From assembly GCF_021018895.1 (NCBI RefSeq), contig NC_079386.1, forward strand, positions 16,094,552 to 16,158,551: a DNA stretch of 64,000 bases, written 5' to 3'. Under the pieces are notes generated by a model that was not told the DNA's origin, did not search any database, and saw nothing but the letters and a program-made list of their open reading frames with translations. The DNA comes from Seriola aureovittata. Taxonomy: Eukaryota; Chordata; Actinopteri; Carangiformes; Carangidae. Made by a program: the position numbers and the translations under genes. Shown here in pieces: positions 21,398 to 32,100 of this stretch. Position 1 is the first letter of the stretch. The number at the start of each line of letters is the position of its first letter.

Positions 21398-21542
21398 CAC
21401 CCTAATCAGCATCGCAACAGGCGAGTCAAAGGACATAAAGCAGGCGTTTCACAAGGCGGTGAAGAAGATCGCTCACGTCCGCGTCGTGGCTCAGCTCTAC
21501 GCGACCGATGAGGAGGACAATGTCATGTTGTTGCACCACTGA
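21398..21542 (+). CDS. gucy2f: Candidate alternative terminal coding exon of gucy2f
   Basis: A very strong pyrimidine tract ending ctgtcag precedes an open reading frame of 47 residues ending in TGA at 21540-21542. The first base C completes a codon begun by two bases, exactly the phase left by gucy2f exon 22 (ends 19093, tcc gg). Splicing 19093 to 21398 would replace the standard tail (SGQMAHGLQ...) by SGTLISIATGESKDIKQAF and onward to NVMLLHH. Third codon positions are strongly G/C, as in the true gucy2f exons, which suggests selection for protein. I do not recognise the 47 residues. It could also be the last exon of an unseen gene, or a 3' UTR exon of gucy2f whose frame is fortuitous. Confidence 0.5.
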
Positions 21543-22480
21543 CTGAGCTGTGATTCACTACTGTACCTGCTCTGAATTTCCACTTCGCAGTCCTGGCTGA
21601 CAGCTTTAAGACTGACATGTCACATTGGAAGAAAAGGTCTCACGAACATCAGACCAAGGTCTTAAACTCTCTGCTAGTTCAGATTAACAGCAGTCAGTGT
21701 GTGTGTGTGTGTGTGTGTTTATTAAGGGCTTGAGCTGAGGAGATGAAGTCCTGTGTGGAGTTATGTATAGAGGCTGTGAGGTGGTGACTCAGCAAAGCGG
21801 GGATCTCCAGAAACTGCCCGTCAGCAGCCGAGGAGCGCAGCTAATCTCTCGTTCAGTTCCTCCTCCTTCGCTTCCCCGTTTCTCCATCTGAGGAGAGGAA
21901 GAAGAGGAGGAGGAGGATGAGGAAGCAGGGAGGTGAGAGGGAGGAGGAAAGAAAAGATGGCCACTCTTTTGCTGTCACCACTTTCTCTTTATTCTCCATC
22001 CTGTTTGTTTGTTGCGCCACATTGTGGGAAAATGAAAAAACTATCTACACTAAACAAATAACTATCTATTTTTTATATTAATATTCACATTTAAAAATTG
22101 ATTATGAAAAAAGTTGCCAATTAACTAACTTCACATTAAAAAATCATTCAGTTAAAAATGAACCCTTGGTTAAGGTAGTTTTTACTGTTGAATGCTGGGT
22201 AAATTTAACCCATTTTTTAACATTTGGTTTGGTTTAGTGTCAAACAATCACTTCAGCATTGTAAACCCTGTTGACCCATGATTATCAATGGTTCTGTGGT
22301 TTTTAAGGCAAACTGGTGACACTGGCTTCCATCGAGATTTTCCCTCCACAAAATTAAAATCTCAGCTCTCCAAAAGGCAGCACTCAGACTTCCACTGTGT
22401 TCTGGCACAGATCGTCTTCAGCTGCAGCACGGCTCCTCCGTTTGGACCAGCGAGCTGCCAGATGTGAAACTGTGCAACTG

Positions 22481-22486
22481 AATAAA
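22481..22486 (+). terminator. Possible poly(A) signal after the candidate alternative gucy2f exon
   Basis: AATAAA lies about 940 bases downstream of the TGA at 21540, followed by tgtcggtgacc. Proximity is the only support. Confidence 0.25.
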
Positions 22487-23353
22487 TGTCGGTGACCTTC
22501 CCCTGAGTAATTAGAAGCTAATAATAGTCCAGATACTGGGCAAATTGAGCAGGATTGCTCCCATGAGGGCGGAATTTCTTGTTATTTTTCTTTCTCGTGA
22601 CCAAATCTCAGCTATTTCCAAATGTTAAATTTTGTGATGAATCTTTTTTTTTTTTTTCGTCGTCTGCAGGAAGGAAATTCTTTTTCTTTCTGTCATTTTA
22701 TTGTATCATCACAAACACTCAACATACACAGATGTTTTATTGGTGCAATCTGGTCGGCCTGCTGCGGTTCTTATCTGTGCAGGCTGGAGTGATTGAGTGA
22801 GTGAGTCTGTTTTTCATGCTGTAATAATGATTCCTCTTTAATCAAGTAGTCATCTAAAACTTCTTTCTGAGCGGGAAGCTCTTCGCTGCTCTTGTGCAGA
22901 TGTTTAAATTCTCGCACTTGAAGGTTTTAATGTGTCAGAGAATTGAAACCGAAACCAAAAAATGTGCGTAGTCAAATAGAAAAGATGAATGTTGTTTCAG
23001 TGAGATTGAATTGGATAATTGTCCGTGTTATTTTTACAATAAGATCTTGTGTGGTGCAGCTGTTAATCGTTAAGTGTACACGTTCACATATTGTATTATA
23101 ATCTGTGCAGTAGGGCTCATCACCATTGAGCACTGTTGAACTTCAGAATCTATAATGTTCAATTTTGTCCTCATGATAGAAATTTATCCTGAATGTAGGT
23201 TAGGAATTGTCAGATTTTAGATTCAATAGCAGAATTTAGGGAGTCCACTTTATTTTTGAAACCAAACCTGCCTAATGAACATTTCAATAAAGTCTGAACT
23301 CACTGCAAAGACTTTTGTTTGACATCCTGCAGCTAAGATTGAAAACAGTCCCA

Positions 23354-23368
23354 CAGCGCCCTCTAGTG
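23354..23368 (-). promoter_or_regulatory. CTCF-like motif
   Basis: The plus-strand text cagcgccctctagtg reads cactagagggcgctg on the minus strand, a close match to the CTCF core CCASYAGRKGGCRS. Binding is predicted from the motif alone. Confidence 0.4.
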
Positions 23369-23442
23369 TCCAACAGAGAATAATGTTCAAGGTACAGATG
23401 GCAACCAGGAAGCTCTGCAGGATTATCCTCACTGATCCTCAC

Positions 23443-23454
23443 TGTGTGTGTGTG

Positions 23455-23504
<50 letters not shown>

Positions 23505-23608
23505 TGTGTGTGTGTCAGTTTAAAATCCATAAACTGACAGACAGCTTACCACACTCTTTTACAGTATAGATAAATTTTCAAACTGACGAACTCTGACACA
23601 CACACACA

Positions 23609-23658
<50 letters not shown>
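23443..23658. repeat. (GT)n and (CA)n microsatellites in inverted arrangement
   Basis: A GT repeat (23443-23516) is followed about 80 bases later by a CA repeat (23596-23658) on the same strand, so the two can pair with each other. Between them 'cagttta' and 'taaactg' form a small hairpin at about 23516-23538. Confidence 0.9.
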
Positions 23659-23661
<3 letters not shown>

Positions 23662-24578
23662 ATCAGTGCATCTTAGCGCTAAGACCCTGCAGAACACTGA
23701 GCAAAAACATGGACTTGTGAAAGAAAGGCAATGTATCAGAAAGACACTAGAAAAGTTCAAAACAATCGTCTTCTGGTCTGGTCAAAACAACCAACATGAT
23801 TTAAAAAATATTTTTAAAAAAACTCTCAAGCTAAACCCAGAAAAACCCTGAAAACTAAAAATAAAATTTTAAACTCAAAAAAAAAGAACAGGCACAGGAG
23901 AGTCTAAAACCAAAACATGAGTCATATTGAATTGTATGTATTTGTTTTGAATGCACAAGAACAGGGAGATAATAACAAAATGAATAACAATTTCCTTAAA
24001 TGAAAAATAGATGGAAAGTGTAAATTTAGATAATTTTACTGCAAGAAAAATGCAACGTTTAATTGAGTGATGACAGCTTAACTGGTTTCTGTTTACCACC
24101 ACTTTCACACAAGTGTTTCTCACTACACAAACGGTCCGCTATAATTAGTCAGTAGTAATGATACTGGCAGAGAAATATACTTGAGTGTGAAGCATGGACT
24201 ATATATGAAGATTTTTATATACAGCCAGTATCACATATAGAATACAGGTCAAAGTTAGACTGTAAACTATATTTATTTGAATGCTACTGATCACAAAAAC
24301 AGTGTGGCATTGAATGCTTTTGAACATGTTCAGATTTTAATAATTTGTCTTCAGTTGTATAAATAAACTGTGTGTCTGTGTCTGTTTAAACTGCAATGTC
24401 AACAGCAGCAGCAGCAGTGTTGCAACTGTGCTTGTTCTGAAATAACAGACTGAGTCTGTAACAAAGGGAAGCATGCTTTCCTTTGTGTTTCCTGTGTGTG
24501 TGTTTCAGCTTTGTTGGCTCTGCTCCTTTGTTGCAAGTACAATAGCAGCAAAGGTTTGGCTGTAATGCTGAATCCTGG

Positions 24579-24594
24579 CCAGCAGAGGGTGCTG
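24579..24594 (+). promoter_or_regulatory. CTCF-like motif
   Basis: ccagcagagggtgctg matches the CTCF core with one weak position (T for C). It lies 4.6 kb upstream of the irs4 start and points toward the gene. Confidence 0.4.
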
Positions 24595-26837
24595 TGCCAC
24601 AGTAACAGCAGAGGAGACGAGACGATATAAAGACTCAAGTTTGAGTGCAAGGCCGAAGGGATGGTAAAAACACATCAACAACATAAGCAGCAAAAATAAA
24701 ATCTACATAAATATGAATGTAATTTTCAACTATTTTTATTATTCCGACAATTTGCTATGAAACTGATATTTACTATTTTAAACACATTAACCAGGCAGGT
24801 CTGTGCATATGTTTTTCTGTGCTGGAAAACTGCCTGATTCTCACCTTATTGTGTGAATTTAGGGATTTGGTAATCTGTTAACCAACGGTTATTTAATTTG
24901 CTCAATTTATACCATTTAAACCAGGCTGTTTGTGCATGGAAGAATCAATCCATATTAACTCCCAGACAACTGACGTCAATCATTGTCCAAAGCACCGGTG
25001 CACATCAACCAAATGAATGATGCGAAAACACAGAGAAAAATTTGCATCATTAGGCATACACAGTGGCTACTAGTTTCTGGGACTGACGCACACACTTTAA
25101 GTCATGCAAACACACATCCTTACATGCACAGCATTTGTTCTCTCATCTTCTGTAGCTAAATGGCTGCAGACAGTGTCTGAATTCTCATGAAATTATCGGG
25201 AAGCAGCTTGTTATACTCAGAAGCTGAGTACTTGCCTTGACCACACCTATTATCTGGAAGCAACTGAGGGTTACACATGTGGTTAAGGAAAATCAACAGA
25301 ATTTGATATTCTGAAGAATTTTAGTGGCAGGCTTTCAGATTTCTGCAGAATCTGAAATGCTTCTTCCATTAATACCAATAAAAAAGGGAGGAACAGGGTA
25401 AAAGTTTAAAGGTGAAATTAGTTCAGTTGTTCTCACAGAAGCAGAGTTAGCAGAAGAACAGTGCAGGGTGTGACGTTCGACCAGGGTCATGTCAGACGGA
25501 GGTTAGCAGAACCAGGCTTCCTTTGAAAAGCACCTGATACTTCCCCGGGGAAGAGTTGGGTTGCCCGTCGGCTCGACTGGTAGTCGGCCGTCACTGCGAG
25601 AGCGACTGGAGAGATTGGTATTCCAGCTGTCTCAATGCTGTATGGTTTTTCCGTAACAAGAGGTTAAAGAGGTTAAAGAGTGTGAAAGAGAAACAAGCTA
25701 ATACAAGAGGGTTAAGGGCCTTTTGATTCTTTGCTAAATTCACACAAGTTTACCCTTTAATGTTAAGTAATTAGCAGAGAGGCCAATTTCGTGCCTAGAT
25801 TTGGAAGATTTAAAAAGTATTCCAACATTATTTTTTACATGAAAAGATTCACCTGTTTTTCATTTCCATGTGTTTGCATAAGATAAATAAGCCAAGGACA
25901 TAATTAGCTTTGCTAGCGCAGATGTAGCTAGCCTGTCAAAACAGAAAAAATATGCCTTCTACCTACTCTAAATTTGTCTTATTTACATCTTACATCTTCT
26001 AAAATGAAAAGCAACTAATTTATTTGAGATTTACCTGTGATTTCATTAGAGGTGTGAACGTGGACAAATCTGTGTTGCTCCACATTGTAAGCTAATGTAG
26101 CCTGATCATCAGACTGAATTGCCATTTCATTGAAGGTTTTTTGTTTTACTTTTCTTTTAATTAGACGGCAGTGAGTCACATTTTCATCCCGCAAATATAA
26201 TTTTCATTCGACACTGGAGCTTTCGTTGTAGCAGGTAGCACTTAACTTGACGTTTTTGAAGTAGCATATAACTGCAGAGCTGTGGCAATTTAAGAGTTAT
26301 TTCTATAAAATGGCTTACGCACAAAAAACTACACAGCTGTGAAGATGTTATTCACAATTGTCGATATTTTTCTGTCCGTTATTGTGTTGCTATTGGTCAA
26401 GGATGTAGCCAGCTAGCTAGCTATGTATGAAGATGAGGTCCCCACTCTTAATCCTGCATACAAAGTTGCAGTAAATACAGTGGAGTATGATATTTAACGA
26501 TGAAATGTAGTGCATCAAAATGTTTAATATGTGTAAAAGATGATACAACAACATTTTGGCTGGCTGTGCCGAAGGTTTCAAACTTTGTGCTAAGATAGGC
26601 TACACAAGTCCTGGGTAATTTCTGAACAAAATGTAGAAAGATTAAACTGATTTTATGATTAAAAGTTGTCAGCCAAATTGATATTGACCTTAAAGAGTAT
26701 TCCTTTAAGTCTGTATAATTGTAAGTAGTCCTAAGAATATACAGGATATATGGACAGAAATGTATTCACAATGACCGTAAATTACTTTTTAGGTCTTTCT
26801 CATTCCCGGTGACAGATTCAGAGGCACAAACAGACAG

Positions 26838-26905
26838 GTGGTCCTGCATAGCTCCGTGGGTAAAACTCTGCCAGAGATAAGGGTATGAGTCCCGCTGGGG
26901 CCAGC
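26838..26905 (+). repeat. tRNA-derived SINE-like relic
   Basis: The segment has an A-box-like 'tagctccgtgggtaaaac' and a B-box-like 'ggtatgagtcccgc' spaced as in a tRNA gene. The cloverleaf arms do not pair well enough for a working tRNA. I read it as a decayed tRNA-derived SINE head. A decayed tRNA pseudogene is the alternative. Confidence 0.4.
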
Positions 26906-28639
26906 TGCACTACACATGATCCTGCTCATGATACTGAAAGGTGTTTGGGAAAAAAGGTCCAGCAAATTGTTGCATGCAAACTGTAGTAGAGGTTCGGAAA
27001 GCCGAGCGTTGCATTCTCCGCAGCGTGGAAGATCACAGATACCTCCCCAGAGCAAAGGGGGGAGTCCTCCTCGATTACTCAAGCTAGGTTCTTGTGGAAA
27101 ACACAGCAGGGGCTTGAATCACTGCTGTTTGACATGCATGCTCGTTTAATAAGAGTTTAGTACCACATGTAACAAAAAAAAACAACTTAATATCACTCTC
27201 AGAGATTAGAGGGGGTGTGGTGGATGGCAGATGAAACAATCTGAATCCACCACCTGTGCCAAAGCTTTAGGCATAGAGGATGTAGGCCGTGTGAGGTCAC
27301 CCCAGCTGGCTTGACCCTTGCTGACACTGTAGTTGGCCAGTGCCCAAACTCACCAGTGGGTTCTCACATGACTGGAGCAGCAATGTGTTTTAGTAAACCT
27401 CAGGCCCTGCAGGCAAGAGGTCCAGAGAGTGGGGAGCTCCCAGCATCACTTTGTATCCTCAAGGAAAAGATTTGAGGACACTTAACAGGCTTTTATCTGC
27501 AGGTGGAAATGATTTGTTAATTATCAGGGAAGAAAACAGGATATAGTGTCTGATGAAGAGCTGAGAAGAAAAAAGTGCGCATGCCCATCGACTTACAATT
27601 TTGAGGTACTTCTTGTATTTTCATTTTGCACATCATTTCAAAGAGAAATGCTGTTTTTTCTGTATTTATCTAACAAATTATGGTGTCTAGTTACTTTGCA
27701 GAACAAGATTTTACATGCACAATGTTAAGAAGATTATACAAATGATGCATTGTTGGAGAGGCCAGGAGTAGATTACATTGAAATGCTGCATTACGAGCAA
27801 AACTAATTTAAAATGTTGATGAGTAAAGTACAGCAAGAAAGTAGTTACATTAGATTTGAGAATACCTTGTTTACATGTCTAAAAAATAACTTTTTCAAAT
27901 GTGCTTTTGCCTACAAACTTTTATATTTTACCAAACCTATAGTTTTATTTGTTATTGTTTGTATATTTACTGTTAACTTTATTCTTTTACTATTATTTTT
28001 TTTAAACACTTCTATTATTTGTGTCCTTTTATTTTGTTCTAATTTTTTGCATATGCCTTTTTATGTGTATCTTTAATCTTTTGAGAAGCGCATTATATTG
28101 CATCTCTTTAAATGAATTGTGCTTTACAAAAAGATTATTATATTATTAAAAAGTTACTTATAATACCCCAAATAAAAGTACTCATTAAGCAGACTGTATT
28201 GTTATTGTTATCCTTATGTATTACCGATGCATTCATGTATAAACAGCATTTAATGGAAATAGAAACCCTCATATTAAGTACAAGTGCCTCTGATTTGTAC
28301 TTGAATAAATGTATTTCCACCACCGAATGAGTCATTTTGAGAGTAAAAATTACATAAGATTTGATGCCAGGGTAATGGCTCGTGTAAAAGTACCTTTGGG
28401 TTTGAATAAGGTTTAATAATAAACTCTAAAATAAAAAGCCAAAATATAAAAGTTGACCGGTGTCTTGTGTCTGCCCACAGCGACAGAGAGAAGACTCTGG
28501 GCGGCTCTTCGGCTCGTCTACAGGTCTGGGAACGGTTTTCTACGTCTAAACAGTTGCTGGAGGACCTAACGGCAGACTCCAGATATGCCCTACAAAGTCA
28601 CCGCCTATTTTTAACTTCAGTAAAACTCTTTGTAGCGCG

Positions 28640-28731
28640 ATTGGTCAGAGCTATTGACGCAAAGCACTAATATCCGCGTGTGATTGGTCCAGACACCTGT
28701 CATCGGATGTCAGTTAAAATGACAGACCAAT
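28640..28731. promoter_or_regulatory. irs4: CCAAT-box cluster in the irs4 promoter
   Basis: Two inverted CCAAT boxes (ATTGG at 28640-28644 and 28683-28687) and one direct box (CCAAT at 28727-28731) stand 43-44 bp apart, about 430-510 bp before the irs4 start codon, in sequence that becomes more GC-rich toward the gene. Several CCAAT boxes without an obvious TATA box is a common NF-Y-type promoter arrangement. The transcription start was not located. Confidence 0.5.
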
Positions 28732-28815
28732 CGGAGCCCGCGTTTGACTCTTTGTTCCTCCCGTTTGGTCGGTGACGCAGAGGGTCATGTGTTGTTTGTG
28801 CTCTGGCCCGTAGAG

Positions 28816-29134
28816 ATGTGTACAGGCGGAGAAGCGAGCGGATTGCTAACCGAGCTAGCCGGATCCTCCCGATTATAGAAACACGGCTGAGTATGGTCAT
28901 GTTGCACACGGTAGGCTTCATTTCGTGAAAAGAGCCCGCACCGGAATACCCGCCTCGCCGCTGAAAAGGCAAAGGGGCTCGTTTTTTTTTGGCGGAATAA
29001 CAAAGCCGGTCTGTGAGGATTGCAAATCTGAGCCGTGCGAGTCAACGTTAGCTGGCCTAGCCGGACTCGGGAGCTCGTCTCCCAAAACAAGAATGGGGTC
29101 TAGGTCCACTCGGATTAGCTTGCTAGTAAAGTGA
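28816..29134 (+). promoter_or_regulatory. irs4: irs4 5' leader with three short upstream ORFs
   Basis: If transcription starts before 28816, the leader carries three ATG-initiated ORFs that all close before the main start: 28816-28878 (20 codons), 28893-28928 (11 codons) and 29093-29134 (13 codons). The last ends 19 bases before the irs4 ATG. Such an arrangement usually lowers main-ORF translation. No TSS evidence is available from sequence. Confidence 0.4.
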
Positions 29135-29153
29135 CCTTTGATTGTACTCTCTG

Positions 29154-32100
29154 ATGGCAAATTTCACGAATTACCAGGAAGGCAAGGCAGCGATGTTGAT
29201 GGTGGAGACGCAGCAGAGGGACGTGGGGACGAAATCTGCGGCCGCCACCGCAAACGGAGACGGCTCGGTCGGGGAACCCCCTTCCCCGTTAATTAATATC
29301 GGCGGCGGCGGCGGCGGCGGAGGAGGAGGAGGAGGCGGCTCTCGTTTCCATCAACATTTACCGCCCTCCAACCACCTCCACCATCTCCACCTCAGCCACC
29401 ATCACCCGCCAAAGGATCAACAGCAGCACCATCACTACCAGCTGGCTCCGCAGCAGCAACAGCAACAGCAACAGCAGCATCTTTCCGGGGAAAACATCGC
29501 AGAGTCCCCCGGCAGGAAAGCCTCCTCCTCGTCTCTCAGCCAGGTACACACGGCCGAGGACCCCGCCGCTTCCTCCTCCGCCGCTAGCAGCAGCAGCAGC
29601 AGCAGCAGCCATGTATACGCGGCTGTGAACGTCGCAAATACCTCGGATGTTGTGGACGATATACGCAAATGTGGCTATTTAAGAAAGCAAAAACACGGAC
29701 ACAAGAGGTTTTTCGTGCTCCGAGCGGCCAGTCACCTCGGGCCGAGCCGCCTGGAGTACTACGACAGCGAGAAGAAATTCAGGAACAGCCTGCGCTCCGC
29801 TGCCGCGGCAGTCGCCAGCGGCGGAGCGGTCGCCCCTTCTCCCCCTAAAAGGGTTATTTACCTCTACCAGTGCTTCACGGTAAACAAAAGGGCGGATTCC
29901 AAAAACAAACACCTCATTGCTCTTTATACTAAGGACGAGTACTTTGCCATTGTGGCTGAAAACGAGCAGGAGCAAGAGGACTGGTACGTAGCTGTCAGTG
30001 AGTTGATGAGTGAGGGCAAAAAAGGGCACTTGGATTCTGATGATTTAGATGATGGATACGGTACCGTCACCCCTGGTACTGTGTTTAAAGAGGTGTGGCA
30101 GGTGAATGTGAAACCTAAAGGACTGGGTCAAACTAAAAACCTCACAGGTGTTTACCGGCTATGCCTCTCTACTAAAACCATACACCTCGTAAAGTTGAAC
30201 TCTGAAACCCCCTGTGTTAACCTTCAGTTGATGAATATCAGGCGCTGCGGACATTCAGAAAGCTTCTTTTTCATTGAGGTGGGTCGCTCCTCCTCCATCG
30301 GGCCCGGGGAGATATGGATGCAGGTGGATGATTCTGTCGTGGCCCAAAACATGCACGAGACCATCCTGGAGACGATGAAAGCCCTGAAAGCTTTTGCTGA
30401 GTTTCGGCCCAGGAGTAAGAGCCAATCGTCGGGCTCCAACCCCATGCCATTTATCACGACACGCCGCCACCTGGGCAACCTGCCGCCAAGTCAGACTGGG
30501 CTGCAGAGGCGGTCGAGAACGGAGTCGGTTGTTGGTACGCCGCCGTCAAGTAAGAGCTCTGGGGCAAGTGGTTATCGCTTCCGTACATCCAGTGAGGGTG
30601 AGGGAACAATGAACCGGCCGTTCCGCTCCGCCACAGGAAGTCTGGTTCACCTTAACTCAGCACGGGCCCATCATGGTCGTCAGGAGGGTGGCGGAGCCAG
30701 CAGTGGTAGTGGTGTTGCCACAGGAAACGCTGGCACTAGCACTAGCGGCGGGGGGCGCTATGTCAGAGCCATCCCGGGATCATCGTCCACCTACCACGCC
30801 CGCTCCGCCTCTCTCCCAGTCTCCCACTTCCCCTCCACCACCAGTCCCGTGAGCGTCTCCTCCAGCAGCGGCCACGGCTCCGTCTCCGACACACTCACCC
30901 GCCCATCGAGCGCCTCAATATGTGGCTCCCCGTCTGACGGCGGCTTCAACTCTTCAGATGAATATGGCTCCAGCCCCGGTGATTTCCGGTACTTCCGGGT
31001 GCGGAGTAACACACCAGACTCCCTGGGCAACACCCCACCAATCAGAGAGGAGAACTGTCTAAATGACTACATGGCCATGGGCTGGAACCGGGAGGTCTTT
31101 GGCACCAGCGGGGGGTCTGGAAACAACAGTGGAGGCGACACGCCACGGGATGAGAGCACGTCAACAACGGAGGACGAACGCTTTTCATCATCGTCGCTGA
31201 GGAGGAGGACGCATTCTTTCTCCAGACCCGCCGGGGGTGCAACCGGCGGTTCTGGAGTGGCAGTTTACCAGAAAATGACCCAGACCAACTTTTCATTGGA
31301 CGAAGGGTCAGATGTGGTGTTACCATTCGGCAGTGGGCTTCTCCGTGGCGGGCCGTCCTCCTCCTCTTCCTCGCTCCGTTCCGACTACAGTTCCTGCTCC
31401 GAGCACAGCCAGCAGAGCCGTCCCTCCACGCTCTCCCGGACGGAGGCCGGTGGTGAGCGCCCTTCCCTTCCTTCCTCCTCCTCCTCTGCCAAGGAAGACA
31501 GCGGCTACATGCCCATGATGTGTGGCGTGGCTGCGTCACCGCGGGACACCCCTCCCGACTACATGCCTATGCAACCCAGCTCCTACTCCCACCACGTCTC
31601 CCATTCCCCGCAGTTTCACAGTCCAGCTTTAGGTGCCCGTTCAGCCCACCCCCACCCCCAGCCCCAGCCTCAATCCTCCACGGACTCTCACGGTTACATG
31701 ATGATGCTCCCAGGGGGCAGCGGCACCTCTCCCTCCCCGGTGCAGGCCTCTCCCAGCCCCCACAGTAGCTCCAGTTTGGCAGGTGCCAGTGGGAGTGACA
31801 GTATAGCAGAGAGACCTGAGAACGGGGAATATATGGACATGTCGTACAGCAGCAGTGCGGGGCGCAAGCTCTCAAACGAAGGGAGCAGTGGGTATTATAC
31901 ACCTGGGACACCTGAGAGCACCCCAAAGTCTTACAGCCCATATTTCTCGCTCCCTCGCTCCTACAAAGCCCCCACCAGAGAGAGGGATGAGAAAGAGTAC
32001 GGGGAGTATGTTCCTATGAGTTCTCCTGCCAAGCCAGTCTATTCATCAGTTGCCACAGCGTCCCTGTCAACACCAGAGAGGAGGGTTGGAGGAGGAAGTA

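Larger units (their letters stand above)
21543..28400. other. Intergenic region between gucy2f and irs4
   Basis: No exon with coding character was seen. The region is AT-rich with GT/CA microsatellites (21698-21718, 23443-23516, 23596-23658), a short tRNA-like SINE relic near 26840, and two CTCF-like motifs (23354-23368 and 24579-24594). AATAAA at 22481-22486 could serve the candidate alternative gucy2f exon. About 27740-28330 is very AT-rich, with open frames that look accidental. Confidence 0.6.

Noticed and set aside
26838..26905. Functional tRNA gene
   Set aside because: A- and B-box-like words are present but the acceptor and anticodon arms do not pair properly.
31042..31539. 165-residue minus-strand open frame opposite irs4
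   Set aside because: Shadow of the GC-rich irs4 coding exon; codon composition follows the sense strand.
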